Positions 5,704 through 14,424 of a stretch of DNA of 23,253 bases are shown here, piece by piece (the stretch's first letter is position 1; each line of letters starts with the position of its first letter). The notes under the pieces are model-generated. The model did no database searches. It had not been told where the DNA came from and was given only the letters and a program-made list of their open reading frames with translations. The translations under genes and the position numbers were made by a program. The DNA is from an uncultured Prevotella sp. (GTDB lineage: Bacteria; Bacteroidota; Bacteroidia; Bacteroidales; Bacteroidaceae), in NCBI GenBank assembly GCA_937889855.1, contig CALBYK010000380.1, positions 1-23,253 of the forward strand, read 5' to 3'.

Positions 5704-8295
5704 ATGGACAAAAAACTATTGAGGCGACTGTTTTGCCTCGCCTTCACATTGTGCCTGTGCCTCAATGCTGGCGCAGTGCTGAAAGAGAAGAACCTCAGCT
5801 CAACGCTGTCTGTGCTGCGCGCCGAGCTCGAGACATCGTTCGGCGAGCAACGGCAAAACATGGCACGCTATGCCGCCTACAACCAGGTGCAGCACAAGGA
5901 GATGATAACACTCATGCAGCGGAGCGACCAAATCGCCCTCATGCTCTACTCGCAGAAGCAGGACTTCACGTTCGACATGACCTACGCCTGCCATGAGGCA
6001 ACGGAGATGTACCGAGAGTTCAGCAAGCGCCGCATGCCATACGACCGCATCATGATGCGTATGGACGCCGAGATACAACGCTACCAGTATCTTATGGAAA
6101 CACTGGTGAACATTCCGCCATCGCTCCGCAAGATTGACTCCAACGACCCTAAAGCTCCTAAAGGCAAGAAGGTCCCGCAATATGTCGCCACAAAAAGCGG
6201 CAAGAAGATGCAGCTGCCGTTCATGCTCGATGAGGCAGGACAGGCCGACCGCAAGGCGTGCCTCGCCTACGCCACGGCCCTTTGCCGCAACCTCGTAAAC
6301 ATGCGCGCGTCGGTAGAGAAGGACAACGACCACTACAAACGCATGGCGCAGAAGCTCAAGAAGGTGAACGACTACGCACTCCAACGCTACAACGACATAC
6401 AACACAACATCTTCGTGAACGGCGACCAGAACTATCTTGAGGTGCTCACGACCATGCCTATGTCATACCACAACGCAAAGGCCGACGTCAACGAGAAGTA
6501 TGACACTGAGAAGGTAAAGACGGCCGACGGCACAGAGCGCAAGGTCTACTCGCAGTGGCGCGGCCCTATAGTGATGGGACTGTCGCTCTTCGTGCTGTTC
6601 TACATCATTGTGGCGGCATTGCTGAGCAACGTGCTCGTTCGCTGGCTCGTGCCGAAGCGTTTCCGCACGGAGAATTTCATGAAGAAGAAGGTGTGCCTGA
6701 TTCTTTTCGTGGCAATGTTTATCTTCGCGGTGTCGATAATGATAGCCCGCACGTTCATGTACCACAACTTCTTCCTCATGGCCTCGAAGCTGCTCATAGA
6801 GTATGCATGGCTGCTGTGCGCCATCTTCTTCTCGCTGCTTGTGCGTCTGCCGGGCGACCAGATAAAGAGCGGTTTCCGCATCTACACGCCGGTGATGCTC
6901 ATGTCGTTCATCGTGATAACGTTCCGCATAATCTTCATTCCGAACAATCTCGTGACGCTCATCTTCCCGCCGATACTCCTCGTGTTCACACTGTGGCAAT
7001 GGAACGTGATAACACGCCACAACGACAATATCCCGCGCTCCGACATATTCTACACATGGATATCGCTGCTGCTCATGGCTTTCTCCACAGCCTCGGCTCT
7101 CTACGGCTATGTGCTTCTGTCGGTGCAGGTATTGATATGGTGGATGTTCCAGCTAAGCTGCATACAGACAATAACATGCATATACGACTTCCTTGAGAAA
7201 TACGAGAGCCGCTATCTGACGCACAAAATACACTCAGAGTCGGATGCAAAGAAGGCTAAACATGGCTCTATACTGAGCGTCATCACCGTGAGCCACGACA
7301 AGCACATCAACAAGACGTGGTTTTACGACATGATATACATGGCCATTGTACCGGTGCTGAGCGTGTTCTCGGTGTTGCTGTCAATATGGTGGGCTGCTGA
7401 TGTGTTTGACCTCACCGACACAGTGTGGCGCATCTTCCAGTTTGACTTCCTCAACGTGCCTGGCGTGGTGCAGCTGTCAATAGGAAAGCTGGTTATGGTT
7501 GGCTCGCAGTTCTTCATATTCCGATATTTCAACTATCTCATCAAGGCTCTCTACCACAAGTATCACCGGTCGAAGATTGTGGTGAACGGCAAGCCCAACT
7601 TCACCCTCGCCAACAACATCATAGCCATCTGCTGCTGGGGACTCTATGCCATCATATCGGTGAAAATGCTCAAGATTCCGTCAACGGCAGTGTCGGTTAT
7701 ATCGGCAGGTCTGGCTACTGGTGTAGGCTTCGCCATGAAGGACTTGCTTGAGAACTTCTTCTACGGCATATCACTCATGACGGGACGTGTACGTGTGGGC
7801 GACTTCATCGAGTGTGACGGCATACGCGGCAAAGTGGACAGCATCACCTACCAAAGCACGCAGGTACTCACGGCGGACGGCTGCGTCATTGCGTTCCTCA
7901 ACAGCTCGCTGTTCAACAAGAACTTCAAGAACATCACCAAGAACCACTCCTACGAGATGGTGAAGGTGCCCGTAGGCATTGCCTATGGGTCGAATGTGGA
8001 GGAAGTGCGCCAAATGCTCATTGCCGCAGTGAAGTCACAGATGTCGAAGACTGCCGACGGACGCGACATCATCGACCAGAAGAAGCCAATCGGTGTGGTG
8101 TTCGACGAGTTCGGCGACAACTCGGTCAACTTGTTTGTCACCTACTGGGTGCTTGTAGAGGAAAAGTTCGGCAAGACTGGACAGGTGAAGGAAGCCATCT
8201 ACAACACGCTCAACGAGCACCATATAGAGATACCGTTCCCGCAGCGCGACTTGCACATCATAAGCACACCGGCTGGAACGAATGGCTTGGCATGA
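5704..8295 (+). CDS. Large MscS-family mechanosensitive ion channel
   Basis: Probably an inner-membrane channel opened by membrane tension during osmotic downshock. The 863-residue protein has a signal-like start (1-24), a long soluble helical region (about 30-280) likely in the periplasm, then about ten membrane segments (near 289-312, 329-347, 362-382, 395-415, 416-436, 448-490, 541-567, 588-613, 636-658). The MscS core follows: Gly/Ala-rich pore helix from S664 (SAGLATGVGFAMKDL), the beta-domain with VGDFIECDGIRGKV, the NSSLFNKNFKN loop and a C-terminal alpha/beta domain to about 855. E. coli MscS has 286 residues, so this belongs with the large MscK/MscM-like forms. It has its own -7 element and no obvious operon partner. 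Family call is firm; gating stimulus is inferred. Confidence 0.92.
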   Translation: MDKKLLRRLFCLAFTLCLCLNAGAVLKEKNLSSTLSVLRAELETSFGEQRQNMARYAAYNQVQHKEMITLMQRSDQIALMLYSQKQDFTFDMTYACHEATEMYREFSKRRMPYDRIMMRMDAEIQRYQYLMETLVNIPPSLRKIDSNDPKAPKGKKVPQYVATKSGKKMQLPFMLDEAGQADRKACLAYATALCRNLVNMRASVEKDNDHYKRMAQKLKKVNDYALQRYNDIQHNIFVNGDQNYLEVLTTMPMSYHNAKADVNEKYDTEKVKTADGTERKVYSQWRGPIVMGLSLFVLFYIIVAALLSNVLVRWLVPKRFRTENFMKKKVCLILFVAMFIFAVSIMIARTFMYHNFFLMASKLLIEYAWLLCAIFFSLLVRLPGDQIKSGFRIYTPVMLMSFIVITFRIIFIPNNLVTLIFPPILLVFTLWQWNVITRHNDNIPRSDIFYTWISLLLMAFSTASALYGYVLLSVQVLIWWMFQLSCIQTITCIYDFLEKYESRYLTHKIHSESDAKKAKHGSILSVITVSHDKHINKTWFYDMIYMAIVPVLSVFSVLLSIWWAADVFDLTDTVWRIFQFDFLNVPGVVQLSIGKLVMVGSQFFIFRYFNYLIKALYHKYHRSKIVVNGKPNFTLANNIIAICCWGLYAIISVKMLKIPSTAVSVISAGLATGVGFAMKDLLENFFYGISLMTGRVRVGDFIECDGIRGKVDSITYQSTQVLTADGCVIAFLNSSLFNKNFKNITKNHSYEMVKVPVGIAYGSNVEEVRQMLIAAVKSQMSKTADGRDIIDQKKPIGVVFDEFGDNSVNLFVTYWVLVEEKFGKTGQVKEAIYNTLNEHHIEIPFPQRDLHIISTPAGTNGLA

Positions 8296-8332
8296 AAAAG
8301 AATGGAATCTTGCATCTAATTGTTCTTGATTA

Positions 8333-8379
8333 AATATTGTAGAAGAGTATGAAACAAAGCCATACCCTTCTACAATATT
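8333..8379. terminator. Long imperfect hairpin after the MscS-type gene
   Basis: Arms 8333-8351 and 8361-8379 form a 19-bp stem with one A-C mismatch and a 9-nt loop. In a minus-strand transcript the same pair becomes a G-U wobble. No U-tract follows on either strand. It lies 37 nt past the channel stop and is likely a terminator or a 3'-end stabilising structure. Confidence 0.55.
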
Positions 8380-8495
8380 GACATTATCCATGAGTTTGCA
8401 CGATTTAAAGCAACTTGTGGTTTTTTATCTTTTGCCAATTTGGATACTTATTTGTAAATTTACCGGAAAATACATATTCAAAGCAACCCAACAAG

Positions 8496-10133
8496 ATGGC
8501 ATCACAGAATATATACTCAATAGGATTACATAGGTTCTTGTCGTCCATGTTCACCGCTGCATTATTTATCAGTATCCTTTCATGCAGTACACGCTTCCAC
8601 CACAAAGAACCGTCCATGCAGGACAACCGCGCAACGCTTGCCGCCAGCCTCAGACATGCGGCAACCATCTCACACCGCAATCCCGACTCTGCCCTCATTG
8701 CTTACTATGGAATTGTGAATCGCTTTGACCACAAGATGGACGACAGTTGCCGCAGCATCATTGCCGATGCCTGCCTGTGCGCAAGCCGCATCCTTGTCAG
8801 AAGCCACAACTACACGGAAGCCATGTCGCTGCTGACCCGAGGCCTGAGCATTTATGGTTCATCCAAGCCATCGATGCTCGAGGTGCGGATGCTTAACAAC
8901 ATTGGCAACATTCATCTGCTCAACCAAAACTACAGTATGGCAGAGCACATATACAGCGAGGCTTACGACAAGATACATGGCATTGGCAATGACTTGGCAC
9001 GCTCGCAGATTCTATGCAACCAGGTTGTATCAAACGCTTACATTGGAAAAGCAAAGAAAGCGCGGCATTACCTTGACATATACAAAAGCCTCAAACTGCG
9101 CACGCACAACTACACGTACAACAGCAAGCTCATGGAGGGATGTGTGCTCCGTGCCGAGCACAAATATACGCAATCTGTCGAAATGCTTAACAAGGCTATG
9201 AAGTATGCCGCTGACAACGACCTGCCTGCCGAATACAAGTGTGATGCTCTGAAAGAACTATCCAACACATACAAGGCCGCCGGAATGGCGCATGAATATT
9301 TGGACAGGCTGCAACAACTCTACAATCTTGCCAAAGCAGAAGGAGTGGAGGACGAGCAGATGTTCGCATTGCGTGTGCTACCCGAGTACTACGAGAAGAA
9401 GGGAGAAAAGGATAAAGCCGATGCACTATATGCTGAAAGCGAGCGGCTTAGCCGAAAAATACTCAACCCGACAGACTACAACCGCATCAACAGCTACTAC
9501 GCCATTAACGAGCACGAGAAGCAACTCGACGAGATTAGCCTACTACGTACAGAAAAGCTTTTGGAACATGAGAGGTCAAGAGTGGCACGCACCATTGCTG
9601 GCGTCGCTGGCATCTCGCTTGTACTTGCCATTCTGGCGATAATTGTCATTGTAAAGCAGAAGCGACGCATTACACAGTCGTACAGAGACCTTTATGAGTT
9701 GAACTTGTCGCAAGACAAGGCTGAAAAGATGCAGTTGTCTGCCAGAATATCCGATGAGCAGACACGCGTTCTGTCAGAGAAGATAAGGCACGTCATGGAC
9801 GACACGGACGAGTTGTATGACCCAGACTTCTCGCTGGCACGACTTGCTGAGCTAACAGAGTCGAACAACTGGTATGTGTCGAAAGTAATAAACGAAGTGT
9901 TCGGCGTTAACTTCCGTAGCCTGGTCAACGAGTGCCGAATCAAGGAAGCAAGACGCAGAATGGCAGACAAAGCAATATACGGACAGTACACACTGCAGGC
10001 ATTGGCCGAAAGCGTCGGCTTCCGGTCAATGTCCACATTCAACGCTGCCTTCAAGAAAATCGTGAAGATGACTCCGTCAGCATACATGAAGGAGACACGC
10101 CGTCATAACGCGTCAGATACGGACAACCTGTGA
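8496..10133 (+). CDS. Membrane-spanning TPR sensor with AraC-type DNA-binding domain
   Basis: A one-component transmembrane regulator typical of Bacteroidetes. The chosen ATG at 8496 gives 545 residues; a TTG further up at 8415 is open but lies in promoter-like sequence. Residues 18-30 are hydrophobic and end ILSC, a possible lipobox (C30). About 40-350 is helical and reads as TPR-like repeats, likely periplasmic. One membrane helix lies at about 366-386 (TIAGVAGISLVLAILAIIVIV region), followed by a short coiled coil and an AraC/XylS helix-turn-helix domain at about 438-537 (LARLAELTESNNWYVSKVIN and LQALAESVGFRSMSTFNAAFKK). The signal and targets are unknown. Its last 21 nt overlap the end of the convergent protease gene. 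Architecture is clear; function is inferred. Confidence 0.88.
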   Translation: MASQNIYSIGLHRFLSSMFTAALFISILSCSTRFHHKEPSMQDNRATLAASLRHAATISHRNPDSALIAYYGIVNRFDHKMDDSCRSIIADACLCASRILVRSHNYTEAMSLLTRGLSIYGSSKPSMLEVRMLNNIGNIHLLNQNYSMAEHIYSEAYDKIHGIGNDLARSQILCNQVVSNAYIGKAKKARHYLDIYKSLKLRTHNYTYNSKLMEGCVLRAEHKYTQSVEMLNKAMKYAADNDLPAEYKCDALKELSNTYKAAGMAHEYLDRLQQLYNLAKAEGVEDEQMFALRVLPEYYEKKGEKDKADALYAESERLSRKILNPTDYNRINSYYAINEHEKQLDEISLLRTEKLLEHERSRVARTIAGVAGISLVLAILAIIVIVKQKRRITQSYRDLYELNLSQDKAEKMQLSARISDEQTRVLSEKIRHVMDDTDELYDPDFSLARLAELTESNNWYVSKVINEVFGVNFRSLVNECRIKEARRRMADKAIYGQYTLQALAESVGFRSMSTFNAAFKKIVKMTPSAYMKETRRHNASDTDNL

Positions 10134-12188
10134 ACCCGATGTTGTCTTGTTGTCCGTAGTAACCTGCACAACAAAGATACCGTGCCGGCCGCCGATTCCG
10201 ATTTTCGCATCGCCAGCCTCATGACGGCTACTGCTGACAACTTGCCCGTCGGTAGTGTACACGGTGACATTGGCTGGCTCTCCGAGCTGTATGCATATAT
10301 TACCATTGGTGACGTGCATACGCGACGGCGGCAAAGGATTCCCTGATATTTCAGAAATGCCGCTCGTCACACCGAGCACATCGAGCAACCCTTTATATGC
10401 GTTTATTTCGCCTGTGCCATACACCGTGTTAGGATAGCTCACATTAGGATTGATTGGTGTGCTTGTATTTCTGAACACCTCTCTTATACGCTCTGCCGTA
10501 AGCGTAGGATCGGCCTCAAGCCACAATGCTATGATGCCGGTCACGGCAGGTGCCGCCATTGACGTGCCGGTCATGCAGCTCCATCCGTATGGCAAGTCTG
10601 CATTTTTGTTCAACTCCACCACAAGGCTCTTGCCTTCTTGCGTTGCCTTGTTGCGCTCACGATAGTCGAGTGTGGATACTATATTTGTCCCTGGCGCCAC
10701 AACATCAGGCTTCACTATGTCTTCCAATTCGGCTCCGCAACTCGACCACGGCGCCACATCATTCATATAGTCCTCATAGCCGCCATAGTTTATCTCTTCT
10801 CCCTTGTAGTTGGTCAGTTTCTCTCTCCGTTCCGTTGCCCCTACAGCTATAACATTCTTATACAAGGCTGGAAACCCGACTGTGCCTTCATGATGGGCAA
10901 GCATACCTCGCGAAGTGAATACAGTACCCGTATAGGTGTTCATCTCGGCAGCGTCGCCTGATGTCCTGACAATGAATCTTGGCAAGGGTTTGTTGGTGGT
11001 ATTGTCCGACTTCAAGACAATGAATGTAAGCGACTTGTAAATGGAGTCTTGTCTGAAGGCGGCAAAGGTGACACCAGTATTTTTCAGATTCTCATAGTAA
11101 ATGTTGTCAAACACCGAGTCGGTGCTAATTGACAGTGTGTCTGCCATACTATTGCCCGCATCCACCACAAGCTGCACGTCAGTCTTGCCTTTCGTGCGCA
11201 GTCCGAACGCCAGCCGGTTTCCCGATGCCGTAAGCGTGTCTTGCTGCACGACACCATCCGCCTTCTTGCGGTACATGTTCTTCATACCCTCATTGCCTGC
11301 AGCCGCAACAATTATGAATCCTGGCTGCGACGATATGCTGTCAATTATATGTTGCTGCAGGGCCACGTCACTCTCAAGTCCATATGGTATATGAGTTCCG
11401 GCACTAAAGTTGACGACCATAGGCATTTCCCGTTCCTTAGCATACTGATACATGCGCAAGAAGGCCTCCGCATCATTCTGCATATCGTCAGAAAGCACTA
11501 TACTTGCCCCTGGGGCCATGCCGCGGTGTCTTCCGCTGACACCGCGCCCGGCAATGGTACCCAGAACATGGGTGCCATGCAGTCCGCTACCATTAGAATG
11601 CCCTAAGGCATATATCTTGTCAGCTCCCTCGCAGGAGGATATCATGTCACCATAAGGTGTCTCAAAACGCTCAATAGCAAGTGTCCCGTCAGCGTTGAGG
11701 AATGACGGGTGGCGAAAGTTGAAACCACCGTCTACAACTCCTACCAGCACGCCACTGCCGTCAAACGCCTCTGTTAGAGGGGACACCACCTCATCCTGAA
11801 TATTGTCGACACATGTAACACTGCGTGTGTTGTCATTGTAAAGTTCTTTCTCCACCGCACTCTCCATCTTCACAACATGCGTGTCGGCTGCCAGCGACTG
11901 AAGTTGTGACACCGGCACCTTAGCTACAATTATGTTACCCATACTGTTGATAACATTCACACCATAATCGTCCATTTTCTTCACATTGCAGACACTGTCA
12001 ACCGACAAATACACCGTGACGCTCTCACTGGCTTTAGATATTCTCCTCAAGTCAGAGTGCAGCACGGATGCGTCATAATGCCGGCTCTTTATATATAGGT
12101 CAGCCGACATTTTTCGGTGCCCATAAGACTGGGCTAACACGGACACCGCAAGAATGGCGGCTCCAATAAGGACTGATGTTCTTCTCAT
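10113..12188 (-). CDS. Secreted subtilisin-like serine protease (S8) with C-terminal sorting-like module
   Basis: A secreted peptidase. From the ATG at 12188 it has 691 residues with a signal peptide (about 1-19, ending in VSVLAQ). An ATG 78 nt further up adds a polar stretch before the signal and is disfavoured. The S8 triad is complete: D153 (VVDGGF), H204 (GLHGTHVLG) and S543 (MTGTSMAAPA), with oxyanion N299 (AAAGNEG). An insertion of about 125 residues (305-430) interrupts the catalytic fold, as in other Bacteroidetes subtilases. The last 75 residues form a small beta module (VTVYTTDGQVVSS ... GIFVVQV) like type IX secretion C-terminal domains. It is divergent from an unknown secreted protein and its 3' end overlaps the regulator gene. 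Substrate is unknown. Confidence 0.93.
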   Translation of the reverse strand: MRRTSVLIGAAILAVSVLAQSYGHRKMSADLYIKSRHYDASVLHSDLRRISKASESVTVYLSVDSVCNVKKMDDYGVNVINSMGNIIVAKVPVSQLQSLAADTHVVKMESAVEKELYNDNTRSVTCVDNIQDEVVSPLTEAFDGSGVLVGVVDGGFNFRHPSFLNADGTLAIERFETPYGDMISSCEGADKIYALGHSNGSGLHGTHVLGTIAGRGVSGRHRGMAPGASIVLSDDMQNDAEAFLRMYQYAKEREMPMVVNFSAGTHIPYGLESDVALQQHIIDSISSQPGFIIVAAAGNEGMKNMYRKKADGVVQQDTLTASGNRLAFGLRTKGKTDVQLVVDAGNSMADTLSISTDSVFDNIYYENLKNTGVTFAAFRQDSIYKSLTFIVLKSDNTTNKPLPRFIVRTSGDAAEMNTYTGTVFTSRGMLAHHEGTVGFPALYKNVIAVGATERREKLTNYKGEEINYGGYEDYMNDVAPWSSCGAELEDIVKPDVVAPGTNIVSTLDYRERNKATQEGKSLVVELNKNADLPYGWSCMTGTSMAAPAVTGIIALWLEADPTLTAERIREVFRNTSTPINPNVSYPNTVYGTGEINAYKGLLDVLGVTSGISEISGNPLPPSRMHVTNGNICIQLGEPANVTVYTTDGQVVSSSRHEAGDAKIGIGGRHGIFVVQVTTDNKTTSGSQVVRI

Positions 12189-12242
12189 TTCTTTTAAATA
12201 CCAATTAAGTTTATAATCTCGATTCCTACCTCTTCTATGCTG

Positions 12243-12250
12243 CAAAGGTA
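12243..12250 (-). promoter_or_regulatory. -7 element for the subtilase gene
   Basis: TACCTTTG on the minus strand exactly matches TAnnTTTG and lies 54 nt before the chosen ATG, which supports 12188 over the more distant ATG at 12266. A second exact match, TAACTTTG at 12336-12329, could drive a longer transcript. No -33 element with standard spacing was found for either. Confidence 0.5.
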
Positions 12251-12356
12251 TTCTATTTTCATGCATGACTATTATAAAAATGTTACATTATCATACTAAT
12301 TCATGTATTCGCAGACTTTAACGCAATACAAAGTTACGCTTTATTGACAAAGTGAT

Positions 12357-12364
12357 TAATTTTG
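12357..12364 (+). promoter_or_regulatory. -7 element for the 577-residue secreted protein gene
   Basis: TAATTTTG matches TAnnTTTG, 62 nt before the ATG at 12427. Together with the minus-strand elements at 12250 and 12336 it makes the 12189-12426 gap a divergent promoter region. A -33 element is not obvious. Confidence 0.5.
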
Positions 12365-12426
12365 CAAGCGGGAATCGACATTACGGCAATCACGCTAATT
12401 ATATAATAACGTAAAAAGAAACGTTT

Positions 12427-14160
12427 ATGAAAAGAATTAAACTCACACTTGTATGGATGCTCCTTCTTGCGATGCAGGGCATCGCTGCTGCACAGACGGC
12501 AGTCAAGTATCGTACAGTCAGAAATGTGAAGCGTGTAGAGGCAAAAATAGCTCCAACACGTGAGGCATCTTTGGACAATGTTGTGTTGACAGTCCCCGAA
12601 GGTATCACAACCAACTACATGCGCTCGGCAGAAGTATACTGGCCATGGTCTGGAACTATCGTGCCCGACAAGGAACTCGGACGCTCAAGCGACATCATCG
12701 ACGGCAACGATGGACATGTCTACATCAGCAACGCATATATATTGAAGTACATCACCAACTCCTATTATACAGGACGCGAAATCTCCACACACATGAACCT
12801 AAGCGACGCGAAGGGATACTTCAAGGGCGAGCGCGATGCCGACAACAACATCGTGCTCAAACTCCCTCAAACAATGCTGCTGCCGTCGGGATCAAGTGAT
12901 CCCGACACCCCTTTCCATGTGGCTCTCTACAAAAAAACGAGCGCAGGACTGGACGGCAGCTCATCATATGTGCTTGCCGACAATGCTCAGCAACAACTTG
13001 TGCTCAAATATGACGCCGACACTAAAAGCTACTCAACCCTAACCGGCAGCAGCGATGACATTCCCGACCTTATACTTGGCATCAATGCCGGCGATGATAC
13101 ATGGCTAGGCTACGGTGAGTACAACATGACATGGCAGCCAGTAGCAGAGTCGGTGGTCACCCCACCAGCCGACGGCATAAACCAGAAATGGGAACTCACC
13201 AACACACGCTACATAAACTATAGATTCGAGCCCGAGACACGCATCGTGGACGTTGTGTGGAGCGGATGGAACGTGTATGTTAAAGGTATCGACCGCAACA
13301 TGCCTGACGCCTGGGTAAAGGGGGAACTCAACCACAACACACGCGACTCCATCACGTTCGAGGCCAACCAATATATGGGCATCGACACCGTTACCGGTTA
13401 TCATATATTCTTCAAGCCTGCCGTAAAGCACGACCATGAGGATTCTGATTGGGGCAACAAGTATGAGAGTTTCGACTTCATTCCAAGACTCACATTGTAT
13501 TATAACTCGCACGACCGCACCATCACTTCACCGAAAGACTCATTATGTGCAGTGTTCAACACCAACAAGGACGAGGTGTACAACATTGACGTGGCACGTG
13601 ACATGTCGTTCAGGATGCGGCCTGAAAAGCTGGACCCAACCCCATCCGACCCGAAAGACGTATATCTCTACTCATACGATGACTATAGCCTGCTCGACTT
13701 CATCTACGACGCCACCAACGTTGAGGGGTATATTGCCGACACTACCCGGACATACTATAATATCTTTGACAACGACGGCAACACGGTAACTTTCTCACCC
13801 GCCGACTACACAAGTCTGTCCGAGCCTATGACCAATGTGCCAATCAACTTCTGCGATGACAATGGCGACTTCTATTCAGGCAACAACCACACTATGGTAT
13901 ACATCTACGACCCAGACATTACACGTGTCGGCGTACAGATATGCAATGTCGGCGACGACGGCAAGGTATACAAGTCAAATGTAATGTGGTACGACACAAA
14001 TGCTACCGGTATATCTGACATAAATGCTGCCGGCCGACCCGTACACACAACCTACTATAATGTGTCCGGCCAACACACCGGCTGTAACTCAAAAGGCGTG
14101 GTTATCCGTGTGGACGAGTTTGCCAACGGTAGCAAGAAGACGACAAAACTATTGAGATGA
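12427..14160 (+). CDS. Secreted protein of unknown function with C-terminal sorting-like motif
   Basis: I do not recognise a named family. The 577-residue protein has a clear signal peptide (MKRIKLTLVWMLLLAMQG, cleavage near AAAQ, about 23). The body is rich in Asp, Asn, Tyr and Thr and looks all-beta. A stretch around 275-320 (WNVYVKGID..MPDAWVKGEL, then TFEANQYMG) resembles a recurring module I recall from secreted Prevotella and Bacteroides proteins. The end has the short pattern TGISDINAAG, then YYNVSGQ, then KGVVIRV and a basic finish, like C-terminal modules of Bacteroidales secreted proteins. It is divergent from the subtilase, so common regulation is possible. No catalytic motif is visible; a surface or secreted structural or binding role is only a guess. 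Confidence 0.8.
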   Translation: MKRIKLTLVWMLLLAMQGIAAAQTAVKYRTVRNVKRVEAKIAPTREASLDNVVLTVPEGITTNYMRSAEVYWPWSGTIVPDKELGRSSDIIDGNDGHVYISNAYILKYITNSYYTGREISTHMNLSDAKGYFKGERDADNNIVLKLPQTMLLPSGSSDPDTPFHVALYKKTSAGLDGSSSYVLADNAQQQLVLKYDADTKSYSTLTGSSDDIPDLILGINAGDDTWLGYGEYNMTWQPVAESVVTPPADGINQKWELTNTRYINYRFEPETRIVDVVWSGWNVYVKGIDRNMPDAWVKGELNHNTRDSITFEANQYMGIDTVTGYHIFFKPAVKHDHEDSDWGNKYESFDFIPRLTLYYNSHDRTITSPKDSLCAVFNTNKDEVYNIDVARDMSFRMRPEKLDPTPSDPKDVYLYSYDDYSLLDFIYDATNVEGYIADTTRTYYNIFDNDGNTVTFSPADYTSLSEPMTNVPINFCDDNGDFYSGNNHTMVYIYDPDITRVGVQICNVGDDGKVYKSNVMWYDTNATGISDINAAGRPVHTTYYNVSGQHTGCNSKGVVIRVDEFANGSKKTTKLLR

Positions 14161-14167
14161 TAGCATT

Positions 14168-14197
14168 AAAGACCACTCCATTTAAGAAGTGGCTTTT
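14168..14197 (+). terminator. Probable terminator after the 577-residue protein gene
   Basis: AAAG(A)CCACT at 14168-14177 pairs with AGTGGCTTT at 14188-14196, with a bulged A, around a 10-nt loop, ending in four T residues. It begins 8 nt after the stop codon. The stem is short and the U-tract modest. Confidence 0.5.
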
Positions 14198-14234
14198 GAC
14201 TAAAGTTTAATTTCACAAATTATATATTATGAAT

Positions 14235-14279
14235 GACAACTACCATGGCGACATGTTCATTGTCGCTATGGTAGTTGTC
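14235..14279 (+). other. 19-bp hairpin, second structure in the gap before the GT2 gene
   Basis: Arms 14235-14253 and 14261-14279 pair over 19 positions with a single G-U wobble and a 7-nt loop (TGTTCAT). GTTTCTT follows. It could be a backup terminator, but it lies 75 nt past the gene and after a first terminator-like hairpin, so it may instead belong to a separate RNA or an upstream leader. Confidence 0.5.
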
Positions 14280-14394
14280 GTTTCTTATGCCCATGCCTTG
14301 CAATGGCTCTCCACAACGATAGCACATATGATGTGAATAATTGTCAAGCCACAAAATAATTGCCATCGACAACATATAAACCAAAAAATCTATA

Positions 14395-14402
14395 TACTTT
14401 TG
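14395..14402 (+). promoter_or_regulatory. -7 element for the GT2 gene
   Basis: TACTTTTG matches TAnnTTTG and lies 22 nt before the ATG at 14425, implying a short leader of about 16 nt. No clear -33 element is visible. Confidence 0.5.
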
Positions 14403-14424
14403 CAGCACAATCGTTTAATTGCAT

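Noticed and set aside
5800..6405. 201-codon minus-strand frame and others antisense to the MscS-type gene
   Set aside because: His/Val-rich composition of a mirror reading frame and no domain; the plus-strand channel explains the region.
8415..8495. TTG start giving a 572-residue AraC-type regulator
   Set aside because: The extra 27 residues come from AT-rich, promoter-like sequence; the ATG at 8496 gives a normal hydrophobic start.
12189..12266. ATG giving a 717-residue subtilase
   Set aside because: The extra 26 residues are polar and precede the signal peptide, and the -7 element at 12250-12243 lies inside them. An upstream -7 match at 12336 keeps a small doubt.
14220..14408. 62-codon minus-strand frame
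   Set aside because: Runs through the 19-bp hairpin at 14235-14279 and over the -7 element of the GT2 gene; composition is not protein-like.
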